DNA of 64,000 nucleotides from Vibrio sp. BS-M-Sm-2 (GTDB lineage: Bacteria; Pseudomonadota; Gammaproteobacteria; Enterobacterales; Vibrionaceae). Where the stretch lies: assembly GCF_041504345.1 (NCBI RefSeq), contig NZ_CP167895.1:992001-1056000 (forward strand), given 5' to 3'. The notes under the pieces are model-generated. The model worked only from the letters and a program-made list of their open reading frames with translations. It had not been told where the DNA came from and searched no databases. How positions within the stretch are numbered: the stretch's first letter is position 1; each line of letters opens with the position of its first letter. Of the stretch, positions 28,272 to 37,862 are shown piece after piece. Position numbers and translations under genes: made by a program.

Positions 28272-29735
28272 ATGAAACTTAAGCTTATTTCTATCGCACT
28301 TATCGCTGGTGGCCTCACGGCTTGTGGCGGAGGTGGCGGTGGTAGCAGCAGTAACAATACGCCAGCACCTCAAACGAAAACCTTACAAGGTGTGGCTATC
28401 GATGGTTATATCTCAGGGGCGACTGCGTTTTTAGACATCAACTATAACGGTGTGTTAGATGAAGGTGAGCCTAGTAGTATCACGGACGATGAAGGGAGCT
28501 ATGAACTATCTTTAACGGGCTCTAATTCAGACTGTATGGATTATGCCCCAATCGTAGTAAATGTGCCTGTCGGCGCCATTGATGCGGATAACCCCAACAC
28601 GCCGATTACTGAACCTTATCAGCTAGTATTTCCGCCTGTCATGACGGTAAGTTCCGATCAAGAAATTAAGTCTACAACACCACTGACAACCGTTCTATGG
28701 AATGAAATTCAAGCCGACTTGTATAAAGGTGGCTTAAACAGTTGCTCTGCCTTAAAGCAAGCCGTGAACACCCAAAATAGCGTTATCCAAAATGTGAAAG
28801 AGCATGACTTCCGAATTGCGAACCGATACAACATCGCAGTGGAAGATTTGTATGGTGATTTCGTTAAGAATCAAAATACCGAGCTCTATGAGTTAGCGCA
28901 GAAAATGATGCCAGCTATTAAAAAGTCGTATCAAGAGACGAAAGATATTCAAAAAGAGAACCCAAAAGCTCAGCAAGCTTATGTTGATTATTACTGGGAG
29001 CATTGGGATTACACTAAGAAGAACGAAATTAATAAGTGGTATAAAGTTAAAACAGTGATGACTGCTGACAAGCTGATTGTTATTGAACATGAAGTGTCCG
29101 CTGATTTGCAGACCGAACTGGCGTTAAATAAGCATATTGAGCGTAATAGCCAAAAGAAAAATGGTTTGGAATATGACAAAGAAGCTTGGTTCTCATTGGA
29201 TAGTGATGGAACGGAATATTCATGTTCGGTGCAAGAGACGATCAAGCAACAGGTTTTGCCTAACTCACTCGCGACCTTTGGTGTGTTGAACCGTGGTTGG
29301 TCTAAACAACCTGATTGGGACAGTTGTTCACGTCAAAATGTCGGTGCTGGATTCATGCAAACCTTGTCGGCAGATCTTGTCGGTGACTACAAAGATCAGT
29401 TTACCCAAGTACAAGCGAAATTTAATTTTGAGAATAACGCACCACATCCAGAGTGGGTTAATCTAGGCGATTCATTGGATAGTGTGTCGCGCAGCGACTT
29501 TGATACGCTCAACTACCTATCGGTAGATTTTAATGACAACAGTTCCTATGGTTCTGACAGCTGGAACAGACATAAGTATGCGTACATTGAAAATACGCCG
29601 TTTGATTATACTCAAACGATAACGTCTAGATATTCTCAAGGTAACTGGACTAAAGGTTATTACTACCAGAATGGGACAAGTCGATTTGAGTGTTCAGATG
29701 ATGGTGTGAATTGGTCAAAAGAGACTTGTAAGTAA
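28272..29735 (+). CDS. Large lipoprotein of unknown function
   Basis: A 487-residue lipoprotein. The signal peptide ends GGLTAC and is followed by a flexible Gly/Ser/Asn linker. The mature N-terminus has a beta-sandwich-like repeat (GVAIDGYISGATAFLDINYNGVLDEGEPS, split here by no other domain) seen in many marine gammaproteobacterial lipoproteins. The rest is rich in aromatic and charged residues and has no catalytic motif I recognise. I chose the ATG at 28272 because it directly precedes a proper signal peptide; an upstream in-frame ATG at 28185 would add 29 polar residues. A terminator follows at 29783. Confidence 0.8.
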   Translation: MKLKLISIALIAGGLTACGGGGGGSSSNNTPAPQTKTLQGVAIDGYISGATAFLDINYNGVLDEGEPSSITDDEGSYELSLTGSNSDCMDYAPIVVNVPVGAIDADNPNTPITEPYQLVFPPVMTVSSDQEIKSTTPLTTVLWNEIQADLYKGGLNSCSALKQAVNTQNSVIQNVKEHDFRIANRYNIAVEDLYGDFVKNQNTELYELAQKMMPAIKKSYQETKDIQKENPKAQQAYVDYYWEHWDYTKKNEINKWYKVKTVMTADKLIVIEHEVSADLQTELALNKHIERNSQKKNGLEYDKEAWFSLDSDGTEYSCSVQETIKQQVLPNSLATFGVLNRGWSKQPDWDSCSRQNVGAGFMQTLSADLVGDYKDQFTQVQAKFNFENNAPHPEWVNLGDSLDSVSRSDFDTLNYLSVDFNDNSSYGSDSWNRHKYAYIENTPFDYTQTITSRYSQGNWTKGYYYQNGTSRFECSDDGVNWSKETCK

Positions 29736-29782
29736 CGCTGACGAAATCGTTACTTAATAACTCTAGATACCTTAATGCAATA

Positions 29783-29815
29783 AAAAATCCAGTGTCTACA
29801 AGACACTGGATTTTT
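29783..29815. terminator. Bidirectional terminator
   Basis: A perfect 15-bp inverted repeat (AAAAATCCAGTGTCT and its complement) around a three-base loop lies between convergent genes. Confidence 0.88.
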
Positions 29816-29857
29816 AGTTTTGCTGACCGTTATATGGCTTCGTTTTATTGAAAGCGC

Positions 29858-31489
29858 TTAAGCTATCTCTATTTTCTCAGCTTGGTTCTGCTCTACCATT
29901 GATAGCGCTAGCGCTTCTGCAGCCTTAATACCATCGATACCAGCAGACAGGATACCGCCTGCGTAGCCTGCACCTTCACCTGCAGGGAAGAAGCCCTTAA
30001 GGTTGATGCTTTGGAAGTCTTTGCCACGTTTGATACATACAGGAGAAGACGTGCGAGTTTCAACACCGGTTAGTAGGCCGTCTGGCGTAGAGAAACCTTT
30101 GATCTTCTTCTCGAACGCAGGGATTGCTTCACGAATCGCTTCGATAGCAAAATCAGGCAGCGCTTTTGAAATATCAGTCAGGTGGATACCCGGTGTGAAC
30201 GACGGTTGTACTTCACCGATTGCACTTGGATCGCGACCTTTCAAGAAGTCACCGATTTTCTGAGCAGGGGCATCGTAGTTTTCGCCACCAAGAACGTAAG
30301 CTCCGCTTTCTAGTTCACGTTGTAAACGGATACCAGCCAAAGCATCACCTGGGTAATCGCGTTCTGGGTCGATACCAACAACGATTGCGCTGTTTGCGTT
30401 ACGTTCTGCACGAGAGTATTGGCTCATGCCGTTAGTTACTACGCGGCCTTCTTCAGACGTTGCAGCTACTACAGTACCACCTGGGCACATACAGAAGCTG
30501 TATACAGTGCGGCCATTCTTACAGTGGTGAACCAGTTTGTAGTCTGCGGCACCTAGAATTGGGTTGCCTGCGTTCTTACCGAAACGAGCTTCATCGATCA
30601 TCGATTGCTTGTGTTCGATGCGGAAACCAACAGAGAAAGGCTTCGCTTCCATGTAAACGCCACGATCGTACAGCATTTCAAACGTATCTCGGGCACTGTG
30701 ACCAACAGCCAGTACAACGTGGCGAGATTTGATCTCTTCACCGTTAGAAAGCGTTAAGCCAGTGATTTGCCCATCTTCCATATGAAGGTCATCTACGCGA
30801 GTGCTGAAGCGAATTTCGCCACCTAACTCGATAATAGATGCACGCATTTTCTCGATCATGGTAACCAGTTTGAAGGTGCCGATGTGCGGCTTACTTACGT
30901 ATAGGATCTCTTCTGGTGCACCAGCTGCAACGAACTCTTCGATTACTTTACGGCCGTAGTGTTTTGGATCTTTCACTTGGCTGTAAAGCTTACCGTCAGA
31001 GAAGGTACCTGCGCCGCCTTCACCAAACTGAACGTTTGATTCTGTGTTCAGTGTGCGCTTACGCCAGAAACCAAAGGTATCTTTAGTACGTTCACGAACT
31101 TCTTTACCACGCTCAACGATGATTGGGTTGAAGCCCATTTGAGCAAGCACTAGGCCAGCGAACAAACCACAAGGGCCAAAGCCGATAACCACAGGGCGTT
31201 CAGTTTGGTTTTCAACGGCTTTAGCAACAAACTTGTACTCCATATCAGGAGTTACTTTTACGTGCGGGTCGCTGATGAATTGTTCCAACAACTCAACTTC
31301 GTTTTCAACGAGAACGTCAAGCGTGTAGATAAGTAAGATCTTTGATTTCTTACGAGCATCGTAGCCACGTTTAAAGATATTAAAAGAGAGTACCTGATCA
31401 GAGTTAATACCAAGTTTCGCTTCAATAGCGTCTTGAATAGCAGACTCTTCATGGTCTAGTGGGAGTTTAATTTCGGTTAAACGTATCAT
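29858..31489 (-). CDS. FAD-dependent oxidoreductase (COG2509-like)
   Basis: A 543-residue flavoprotein. About 98 N-terminal residues form a small extra domain. A dinucleotide-binding motif follows, VVIGFGPCGLFAGLVLAQMG, at about 100-119. Further marks are FGEGGAGTFSDGKLY, VVLAVGHSARDTFEML and a C-terminal FAD element (FFPAGEGAGYAGGILSAGID). This fits the widespread uncharacterised dehydrogenase group COG2509. Substrate and partner are unknown. It is monocistronic and divergent from fdxA across about 250 bp; that neighbour may hint at electron transfer, but this is speculation. Confidence 0.88.
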   Translation of the reverse strand: MIRLTEIKLPLDHEESAIQDAIEAKLGINSDQVLSFNIFKRGYDARKKSKILLIYTLDVLVENEVELLEQFISDPHVKVTPDMEYKFVAKAVENQTERPVVIGFGPCGLFAGLVLAQMGFNPIIVERGKEVRERTKDTFGFWRKRTLNTESNVQFGEGGAGTFSDGKLYSQVKDPKHYGRKVIEEFVAAGAPEEILYVSKPHIGTFKLVTMIEKMRASIIELGGEIRFSTRVDDLHMEDGQITGLTLSNGEEIKSRHVVLAVGHSARDTFEMLYDRGVYMEAKPFSVGFRIEHKQSMIDEARFGKNAGNPILGAADYKLVHHCKNGRTVYSFCMCPGGTVVAATSEEGRVVTNGMSQYSRAERNANSAIVVGIDPERDYPGDALAGIRLQRELESGAYVLGGENYDAPAQKIGDFLKGRDPSAIGEVQPSFTPGIHLTDISKALPDFAIEAIREAIPAFEKKIKGFSTPDGLLTGVETRTSSPVCIKRGKDFQSINLKGFFPAGEGAGYAGGILSAGIDGIKAAEALALSMVEQNQAEKIEIA

Positions 31490-31742
31490 TTCGATGTCTC
31501 GTTTTTATAGGTGTCTTAGCTAGTTCGTTTCTTTATACAGAGTTTGATGAAAACGCTGATGTTGAAAGAAGCGATAAGCTCACAATGGCGCGCATTTTAC
31601 GAGAAATTGATTTATCTGTCATACTAATTTGGAAACATGGAGCAAATAGACACGATATTAGAGCCGTATGATGTTGAATTTTGCTTTGGGATGAGTATTA
31701 TCCCCATTCTTCAATTTTGACTAACTTATAGAGCAGAGCATC

Positions 31743-32066
31743 ATGGCATTTGTCGTAGGCGATAATTGTATTCAATGTAAATACACAGACTGTGTGGCAG
31801 TGTGCCCCGCAGATGCGTTCCATGAAGGCCCAAATTTCATGGTAATCAACCCAATCGAATGTATTGATTGTGGTTTATGTGTACCTGAATGTGATGCTCA
31901 AGCTATCTTCCAAGAAGATGAGCTACCAGAAGATCAAAAAATCTTTATCGAAGTGAACGCAGAGCTTGCCGAAATCTGGCCGGTACAAACGGAAGTAAAA
32001 GCACCAATGGATGACGCTGAGAAGTGGAATGGTGTCGCTGATAAGTTGGCAATGCTAGAAAAGTAA
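31743..32066 (+). CDS. fdxA: Seven-iron ferredoxin FdxA
   Basis: A 107-residue ferredoxin with cluster-binding cysteines at C9/C12/C17/C21 and C40/C43/C46/C50 (NCIQCKYTDCVAVCP and ECIDCGLCVPEC), as in ferredoxins carrying one 3Fe-4S and one 4Fe-4S cluster. The acidic C-terminal extension of about 50 residues is typical of the FdxA group. The ATG follows AGAGCA. The gene stands alone and ends at a terminator shared with the convergent methyltransferase gene. Confidence 0.92.
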   Translation: MAFVVGDNCIQCKYTDCVAVCPADAFHEGPNFMVINPIECIDCGLCVPECDAQAIFQEDELPEDQKIFIEVNAELAEIWPVQTEVKAPMDDAEKWNGVADKLAMLEK

Positions 32067-32086
32067 TTGTTGAAAAGAACTTAAAT

Positions 32087-32122
32087 AAAAAGGCGTACTG
32101 ATTTAATCAATACGCCTTTTTT
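32087..32122. terminator. Bidirectional terminator
   Basis: The stem AAAAGGCGTA/TACGCCTTTT with a 13-16 base loop lies between fdxA and the convergent SpoU methyltransferase gene. Confidence 0.82.
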
Positions 32123-32163
32123 AATATTTGAACATTGTCGACTGGATCGTTAGCTTATGAGAC

Positions 32164-32898
32164 CTAGCTGTGCTGACGACGCATGTTGTCGAGAATGATG
32201 CCAGTCGCCATTGCAACGTTCAAAGACTCTGCGCCACCGAATGCTGGAATCGTAATCTTATCTGTCACGTATTTAGCGGCGTGTTCACGAATACCGTGAG
32301 ACTCGCTGCCCATCAGCAAAATGCCATTTGCAGTGAAGTCAGTCTTATGAACACTTTCGCCTTCCAAAAATGCACCGTAAACCGGTAGATTCGCTTGCTC
32401 TAAGTAAGCTGGTAAGTCAGTTTGACTTACGTGTACTCGGCCAAAGCTGCCCATAGTCGCGCTGATAGTTTTAGGGTTGTATGGGTCTGCGCAATCACTG
32501 CTCGCAACGATATGCTTGATGCCATACCAGTCTGCTACGCGAATAATCGTACCTAGGTTGCCAGGGTCTGAAACGCCATCAAGTGCAATCATCAGTCCTG
32601 TCGCTTCTGGTAGTTCAAACGTTGGGATCTCAACAACCGCAATCGCTGCATTGTTACTTACCAAAGTGCTCGCCTTGGTTAGGTCATCCAGTGAGGCTTC
32701 AACACAATCAAACTCAATCAGTGATGCGTGATTTTCAGATAAGAAATCAGCGGTAGCAAAGACGTTCTTCACGACTAAGTCACTATTGAACAGCTCAAGA
32801 ACGTTCTTTTCACCTTGAACTAGAAATAGGCCGTGGGCTTTACGTTGTTTCTTTTGGCCCAAAGCACGAAGGAGTTTTAATTGGTTTTTTGAAATCAT
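32164..32898 (-). CDS. TrmH/SpoU-family RNA methyltransferase
   Basis: A 244-residue SAM-dependent 2'-O-ribose methyltransferase of the knotted SPOUT class. An N-terminal substrate-binding domain spans about 1-90. Motif 1 (GVSDPGNLGTIIRVADWYGI) lies at about 107-126, motif 2 (MGSESHGI) near 196, and motif 3 (ESLNVAMATGI) near 224. It probably modifies rRNA or tRNA; the target base is not deducible. It is monocistronic. Confidence 0.9.
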   Translation of the reverse strand: MISKNQLKLLRALGQKKQRKAHGLFLVQGEKNVLELFNSDLVVKNVFATADFLSENHASLIEFDCVEASLDDLTKASTLVSNNAAIAVVEIPTFELPEATGLMIALDGVSDPGNLGTIIRVADWYGIKHIVASSDCADPYNPKTISATMGSFGRVHVSQTDLPAYLEQANLPVYGAFLEGESVHKTDFTANGILLMGSESHGIREHAAKYVTDKITIPAFGGAESLNVAMATGIILDNMRRQHS

Positions 32899-33006
32899 GT
32901 TTTTATCCTAGATATAAGCTCGCGCATTATAGAGCAAAGGTTGGGTAACCAAAAGCGTGATGACTCAATGCGATCCACATAAAAAGCAAAAGCAACTCAC
33001 TTAAAA

Positions 33007-33032
33007 AAGAAAAACGCACTAAATAGCGCGCT
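33007..33032 (-). terminator. Probable terminator of Tas-like reductase gene
   Basis: Read on the minus strand, AGCGCGCT and AGTGCGTT pair across a four-base loop (two G-U pairs) and are followed by a T-rich tail. Confidence 0.5.
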
Positions 33033-33074
33033 CTTATGGGGATTTACTTACCTAAGTCTCGCTGAACTGACAGC

Positions 33075-34127
33075 TTAATACGGAGCAGGATAGCGCTTAA
33101 AGATGGTATTGATATCGGTAAGGATCTCTTTTGATAACGGTTTACTGAAAGCGGCAACGTTCTCTTTTAGCTGCTCCATAGTGGTTGCACCAATGATGGT
33201 GGACGTCACCCCATCAACTTGATTACACCAAGCCAATGCCAGTTGGCTCGGAGTAAATCCATGAGCATTCGCCACTTCAACATAGCCTTTCACCGCTTCA
33301 TTGGCAGACTCGGTGTCGCGGAAAATGCCTTTACGTTGCATGTAAGTCCAACGGCTGCCTTCCGGTCTTGCGCCATCGATGTACTTTCCACTCAACATGC
33401 CTGCAGCCAAAGGCGACCATGGTAGGTAAGCGACATCTTCATGCACACAATTTTCAATCAGATATGGCCAGTCTTTTGCGTGCAGCAAGCTAAATTCATT
33501 CTGAATCGAAACCATACGTGGCAAATCGTGTTTTTCGCTCAGCTTGAGGTAAGTGTTAATGCCCCAAGTGGAATCATCTGAAAGCCCAACATGGCGGATT
33601 TTACCCGCCTTAATGCAGCTTGCCAGTGCTTGTAGAATTTCCAACATCTCAGCTTCATGCTGTTTTCGGTCAATATCACTGAATCGAATGTGATTTGGGA
33701 AATGTTTACCAAAGTGTGGCGTTGTGCGATTTGGCCAGTGAAGTTGGTAAAGGTCGATATAGTCTGTTTGTAGGCGTTTTAATGATGCATCAACTGCTGC
33801 GATCACCGCTTCACCAGTTATAGGGCCTCCATCTCGAACCCAAGGTAGCCCTGGTCCCGCAATTTTGCTCGCAATGAGCAACTCTTGGCGACGCTGTGGA
33901 TTACGTGATAACCAGTTACCAATGATCGCTTCTGTTTTGCCGTAGGTATCTGGAGAAGGTGGAACCGCGTACATTTCTGCTGTATCGATAAAGTTAATAC
34001 CTTGGCTTAATGCGTATTCGATCTGTTGGTCGGCTTGCTGTTGCGTATTTTGCAGCCCCCAAGTCATGCTACCAAGACAGATACGGGAAACGGGAATTTG
34101 ACTACTTCCTAGTTTTGAATATTCCAT
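33075..34127 (-). CDS. Aldo/keto reductase, Tas-like
   Basis: A 350-residue NADP(H)-dependent aldo/keto reductase resembling E. coli Tas. The N-terminus is MEYSKLGSSQIPVSRICLGS. The catalytic Asp and Tyr sit in NFIDTAEMYAVPP, the Lys in LLIASKIAG, and the His in LYQLHWPNR; the NADP-binding element is TSTIIGATTMEQL. I prefer the ATG at 34127 over the one at 34250: the family's conserved N-terminus begins there, and the extra 41 residues are low-complexity and unlike the family. The natural substrate is unknown. Confidence 0.9.
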   Translation of the reverse strand: MEYSKLGSSQIPVSRICLGSMTWGLQNTQQQADQQIEYALSQGINFIDTAEMYAVPPSPDTYGKTEAIIGNWLSRNPQRRQELLIASKIAGPGLPWVRDGGPITGEAVIAAVDASLKRLQTDYIDLYQLHWPNRTTPHFGKHFPNHIRFSDIDRKQHEAEMLEILQALASCIKAGKIRHVGLSDDSTWGINTYLKLSEKHDLPRMVSIQNEFSLLHAKDWPYLIENCVHEDVAYLPWSPLAAGMLSGKYIDGARPEGSRWTYMQRKGIFRDTESANEAVKGYVEVANAHGFTPSQLALAWCNQVDGVTSTIIGATTMEQLKENVAAFSKPLSKEILTDINTIFKRYPAPY

Positions 34128-34426
34128 TGAATTCGGGATTCCTGTGGTTAGGTTCTCTGGTACTCGCATTATAGTTTTGAAAAGAGGGCGAGTGAGGAAT
34201 GAAAACGAATATGAATTATTAGCACAAAATGACACGACAAGGTATGGCATCGGGGAGTTTAGTGAGTCGTTTCTCGGCGTCGTAAGCTAACGTGTCCAAT
34301 GTGTGAAAATACATTCGGGAGAAATTATGAGCCGAACGGTGAGCGAGAAGTGAAGAACAAGAAGCAATGAGCGAAGGATTAATCGTCAACTTTTTTGGGG
34401 CTGGGGGATGAAAATATATCAAGAAT

Positions 34427-34462
34427 AAAAAAGCTCTACAGGATAGAGCGTAGAGCTTTTTT
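34427..34462. terminator. Bidirectional terminator
   Basis: A perfect 13-bp inverted repeat (AAAAAAGCTCTAC and its complement) with a loop of about 10 bases lies downstream of the small minus-strand gene at 34497. Confidence 0.85.
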
Positions 34463-34496
34463 ATAGGGGTCTTAATAGTGCTAGGTATTCATTGAG

Positions 34497-34643
34497 TTAC
34501 GAGGTCGCGTTGGTATCGAACCCACCCTGGGTCTGCGCCTGTCTTAGAGCTTCCTGCCTTTGAACTTCTTTCTCAGTTAATACTGGTTGAAGTGTTTCCT
34601 CAGAGGCTTGAGGAGAGAAAATGAAATATTTATTAATCGTCAT
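34497..34643 (-). CDS. Small protein of unknown function (48 aa)
   Basis: A 48-residue ORF starting MTINKYFIFSPQASEE and ending GGFDTNATS. GGAG sits 8 bases before the ATG, and a strong terminator lies 35 bp after the stop, so it has the layout of a complete monocistronic gene. The protein is hydrophilic and Gln/Glu-rich in its second half (TEKEVQRQEALRQAQTQ), suggesting a helix. No signal peptide or known motif is visible. Confidence 0.6.
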   Translation of the reverse strand: MTINKYFIFSPQASEETLQPVLTEKEVQRQEALRQAQTQGGFDTNATS

Positions 34644-34992
34644 AACAGTGTCTCCGTGTAACGTATGACAGATTTTGCATCAAAGATAAACTGTGATCAT
34701 CATCCACTTTGTACTTTTTTTGGGCTGAGAGCGAAGGGCGTAGAATGCGTACAAAGCGATCACTTATCATCCGTATGCAATATTGGAACTGACGAAACCC
34801 TCTGTTTTTAAGTATAGGAAGCTACTCTAATTTCGCACAATAATGATTTAGAGCAATTACATAGATGGTCAGGGGCGTAAGATGAAAAACCTCGCTACTG
34901 ACTCTGCGTACGTATTTATTTAACAATACATCGTCTATCTACATAATAATTAGGTCAGTAAATCAATTACTTAATCCATGGTGAGATGAATT
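34644..34992. other. Intergenic region upstream of pepT
   Basis: About 350 bp without a convincing gene. It must hold the promoter of the small minus-strand gene and of pepT. A 13-codon ATG frame at about 34881 lacks a good ribosome-binding site. No riboswitch or repeat was recognised. Confidence 0.4.
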
Positions 34993-36225
34993 ATGGAAAA
35001 GCTAGTAGAACGTTTTCTGAATTACGTTACTTTTGATACCAAATCCAATCCTTCTAATCAGCAGTGCCCAAGTTCACCGGGTCAAATTACCTTTGCTGAA
35101 GCCTTAAAGTCAGAATTGATCGCATTAGAGTTAGTGGATGTGTCTCTAGATGAAAATGGATATTTGATGGCAAAACTTCCGTCGAACGTCGATTATCCTG
35201 TGCCGGCTATTGGTTTTGTGGCGCACATGGATACCGCTCCTGATGCATCAGGTGCCAACGTGAAACCACAAGTGATTAAAGATTACCGAGGTGGAACGAT
35301 TGAATTAGGTGAAAGTGGCGAGAGTTTGAACCCAAGCCAATACCCAGACCTGGATAGTTTGCATGGTCATGATCTTATCACTACTGATGGCACGACTCTG
35401 CTTGGTGCCGACAACAAAGCGGGCATCGCTGAAATCATCAGCGCGATTGCTTACCTGAAAGCGAATCCTGACATCAAACACGGCGATATTTGTATTGGTT
35501 TTACGCCAGATGAAGAGATTGGGCGTGGTGCGAACCTGTTTGATGTTGAGAAGTTTGGTGCTGAATGGGCGTATACCATTGATGGCGGCCCAGTCGGTGA
35601 GTTGGAGTTTGAGAACTTTAATGCCACAAGTGCTGATGTTATCTGCCACGGCGTAAACGTTCACCCAGGTACCGCAAAAGGTAAAATGGTGAACTCGATG
35701 AACATTGCGGCGCAATTCCAACTGATGATGCCTGCGCAAGAAACACCAGAGTGCACAGAAGGTTATGAAGGTTTCTACCACCTGAAGTCGGCTGAAATGG
35801 GCGTGGCTCGATCTGAGTTAGGTTACATCATTCGTGATTTTGAACGTGAGGGTGTAGAAGCGCGTAAGGCATTCATGCAACAGAAAGTGGATGAACTGAA
35901 TGAGCGCCTTGAGAAAGGCCATGTTGAGTTGATGCTTACCGATAGCTACTTCAATATGAAAGAGATGGTTGAACCTCATCAGCATATTATTGAGTTGGCT
36001 AAGCAAGCGATGATTGAGTGCGACGTTGAGCCTATGATCAAACCTATCCGCGGTGGTACTGACGGCGCTCGCTTATCTTTCATGGGACTACCGTGTCCGA
36101 ATATCTTTACTGGTGGCTACAACTTCCACGGTATTCATGAGTTCATCACCATTCAAGGCATGGAGCAAGCGGTAAAAGTAATTGTCGAATTGTCTCAACG
36201 TACGGCAACTCATTACCAAAAATAG
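34993..36225 (+). CDS. pepT: Peptidase T (tripeptide aminopeptidase)
   Basis: A 410-residue cytoplasmic M20 zinc aminopeptidase that removes N-terminal residues from tripeptides. The dinuclear zinc-site elements are in order: GFVAHMDTAPDASG near residue 75-88, LLGADNKAGIAEI near 137, FTPDEEIGRGAN near 173, and YTIDGGPVGELE near 196. The C-terminal FTGGYNFHGIHEF supplies the last ligand His. Length equals the E. coli enzyme. The ATG has GGTGAG upstream. It is followed 76 bp later by the DM13 gene, and I see no terminator between them, so read-through is possible. Confidence 0.95.
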   Translation: MEKLVERFLNYVTFDTKSNPSNQQCPSSPGQITFAEALKSELIALELVDVSLDENGYLMAKLPSNVDYPVPAIGFVAHMDTAPDASGANVKPQVIKDYRGGTIELGESGESLNPSQYPDLDSLHGHDLITTDGTTLLGADNKAGIAEIISAIAYLKANPDIKHGDICIGFTPDEEIGRGANLFDVEKFGAEWAYTIDGGPVGELEFENFNATSADVICHGVNVHPGTAKGKMVNSMNIAAQFQLMMPAQETPECTEGYEGFYHLKSAEMGVARSELGYIIRDFEREGVEARKAFMQQKVDELNERLEKGHVELMLTDSYFNMKEMVEPHQHIIELAKQAMIECDVEPMIKPIRGGTDGARLSFMGLPCPNIFTGGYNFHGIHEFITIQGMEQAVKVIVELSQRTATHYQK

Positions 36226-36301
36226 AACATTAGAGCGTTATATCTCTTTGTATTTTTGAGAGTATTCAATAATACTCTCTTTAAGTATAAGGGAGTACGC
36301 G

Positions 36302-36769
36302 ATGAAAAAGTTAGTTTTACTTTGCACCCACTTAGCCGTGGGTGCTGTTGGTTTTGGGCTTGGTGTTTATGCGCTACCTATTTTGATTGAGCCTGATTCT
36401 CCTTCCTCAAGTTCTGTCGAAGCGATCAGTCAGCAGGCTATCTACACAGGTGAGTTTACCAAAGACCGAGAAGACAGTGATTTCTTGCATTGGGGAGAAG
36501 GCATCGTCTCTGTATCTGAAAGTGCGATTGCTTTTGAGGGCGAACTGGCGCCGGGACCAGACTACAAGGTCTACCTCTCGCCTAAGTTTATTGAAACCGA
36601 ACAAGCTTTTAATGACAGTAAGAACGAGTTACTCAGAGTTGGAGATGTGAAAACATTCGACCGTTTTATGGTTGAGCTTCCTGAAGGTATTGATCTTAAT
36701 CGATTTAATACCGTTGTGATTTGGTGTGAAACTTTTGGCCAATTTATTACTTCTGCCCAGATAAAATGA
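36302..36769 (+). CDS. DM13-domain envelope protein
   Basis: A 155-residue protein with one N-terminal membrane helix or uncleaved signal (about 2-27) and a periplasmic DM13 domain (about 48-153: GEFTKDREDSDFLHWGEGIVSV, then DYKVYLSPKFIET, then VVIWCETFGQFITSAQI, given separately). The conserved Cys of DM13 is in VIWCETFG. DM13 domains are proposed redox or electron-transfer modules; the role in bacteria is not established. A terminator at 36804 follows. Confidence 0.85.
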   Translation: MKKLVLLCTHLAVGAVGFGLGVYALPILIEPDSPSSSSVEAISQQAIYTGEFTKDREDSDFLHWGEGIVSVSESAIAFEGELAPGPDYKVYLSPKFIETEQAFNDSKNELLRVGDVKTFDRFMVELPEGIDLNRFNTVVIWCETFGQFITSAQIK

Positions 36770-36803
36770 TAGCCTTAGCTAGGCTAGTACCAGAATGAAC
36801 ACG

Positions 36804-36828
36804 AGCGCTCCGGAGTTGAGCGCTTTTT
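36804..36828 (+). terminator. Rho-independent terminator
   Basis: The stem AGCGCTC/GAGCGCT around a short loop is followed by five T residues, after the DM13 gene. Confidence 0.75.
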
Positions 36829-36905
36829 CATAGCTCTGATATTAGCGGCTTTCTTGTAAAGCTAATCGTTGTAAAGCTAACTGTTGTAATGCTAAGGATT
36901 AAGTA

Positions 36906-37748
36906 ATGGAAAAAGTGTGGCAAGTAATAGATTTCCTACTCGCTCATAAGTTTATTTTTAGTGCGTTGATTATCACTATTATTTTGATCATTCGCCGAAT
37001 CACCTTGTCTCAAATAAGAGGTGATGTTGCTTTCCTTAGCGAAGACCAACGTAACTGGATGTCACGAACCAAAAACGGCACATTCGCGATTATTGTTGTG
37101 ACGTTATTTGTGTTGTGGAAATCCGAAATCAGTGAGTTTGCACTGTCAGTTACGGCCATAGCGGTTGCTATAGTCGTCGCATCTAAAGAGATCATATTGT
37201 GCTTCACAGGTTCTATTCAGCGTGCGAGTTCTCGTTCATTTAGAATTGGTGATTGGATTGAGGTGGGTAAAATCAGCGGTGAGGTGATTGAGCACAATTT
37301 GATGGCGACTGTGATTCAAGAAATAGATTTGTATCATGGGCAATATCACTTCACTGGCAAGACTGCCACGCTACCCAATAGCATGTTCTTCACTTATCCG
37401 GTAAAGAACCTCAACTTCATGAAGCGCTATGTTTACCATAACTTTGTTGTGACGGTGAAAGACTTTGTAAACCTATACCCTATGGTGCCGGGTCTTATTG
37501 TGAAAATTGAAGAGCATTGCGAAGAGTTTATCGATGTTGCCCGCCGTTATAACGGAGTGATCGAAAAGCACGCTGGTGTTGACCTTCCTGGTTCTGAGCC
37601 TCACATCCATATCACGAGCAGTTCGACGGGTGAGCAAGAAGTACATTTTATGATCTTCTGCCCGACCGAAAAAGCGATTCATTTAGAGCAAGACATTCGC
37701 AAGGACTTTATGGAAGCGTACGCGGAGGAGTTTCCAACGAGCTCTTAA
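36906..37748 (+). CDS. MscS-family mechanosensitive channel
   Basis: A 280-residue inner-membrane protein. Three hydrophobic helices (about 13-30, 54-72 and 77-97) are followed by the MscS beta domain (SFRIGDWIEVGKISGEVIEH near residue 111-130, and TLPNSMFFTYPVKNLN near 157). The C-terminal alpha/beta domain is present. The pore helix is atypical for classical MscS, with few Gly/Ala repeats, so it belongs to a divergent subgroup. The presumed role is relief of osmotic down-shock. It is monocistronic, with a terminator at 37808. Confidence 0.85.
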   Translation: MEKVWQVIDFLLAHKFIFSALIITIILIIRRITLSQIRGDVAFLSEDQRNWMSRTKNGTFAIIVVTLFVLWKSEISEFALSVTAIAVAIVVASKEIILCFTGSIQRASSRSFRIGDWIEVGKISGEVIEHNLMATVIQEIDLYHGQYHFTGKTATLPNSMFFTYPVKNLNFMKRYVYHNFVVTVKDFVNLYPMVPGLIVKIEEHCEEFIDVARRYNGVIEKHAGVDLPGSEPHIHITSSSTGEQEVHFMIFCPTEKAIHLEQDIRKDFMEAYAEEFPTSS

Positions 37749-37807
37749 TTTGCTCATCGGTCTATTGCGACTAAGCTACAGCGTCCAAACTATAAGTCCA
37801 AAAAAGA

Positions 37808-37844
37808 AAGCCGAGAGCGATAATATCGACTCTCGGCTTTTTTG
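37808..37844. terminator. Bidirectional terminator
   Basis: The stem AAAGCCGAGAG/CTCTCGGCTTT with an AT-rich loop and a T run lies between the convergent MscS-type and dCMP deaminase genes. Confidence 0.85.
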
Positions 37845-37862
37845 TTCTTGCTATCTAATAGC

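Noticed and set aside
34219..34422. 67-residue minus-strand frame upstream of the Tas-like gene
   Set aside because: No Shine-Dalgarno sequence; it overlaps the likely promoter region and the composition is not protein-like.
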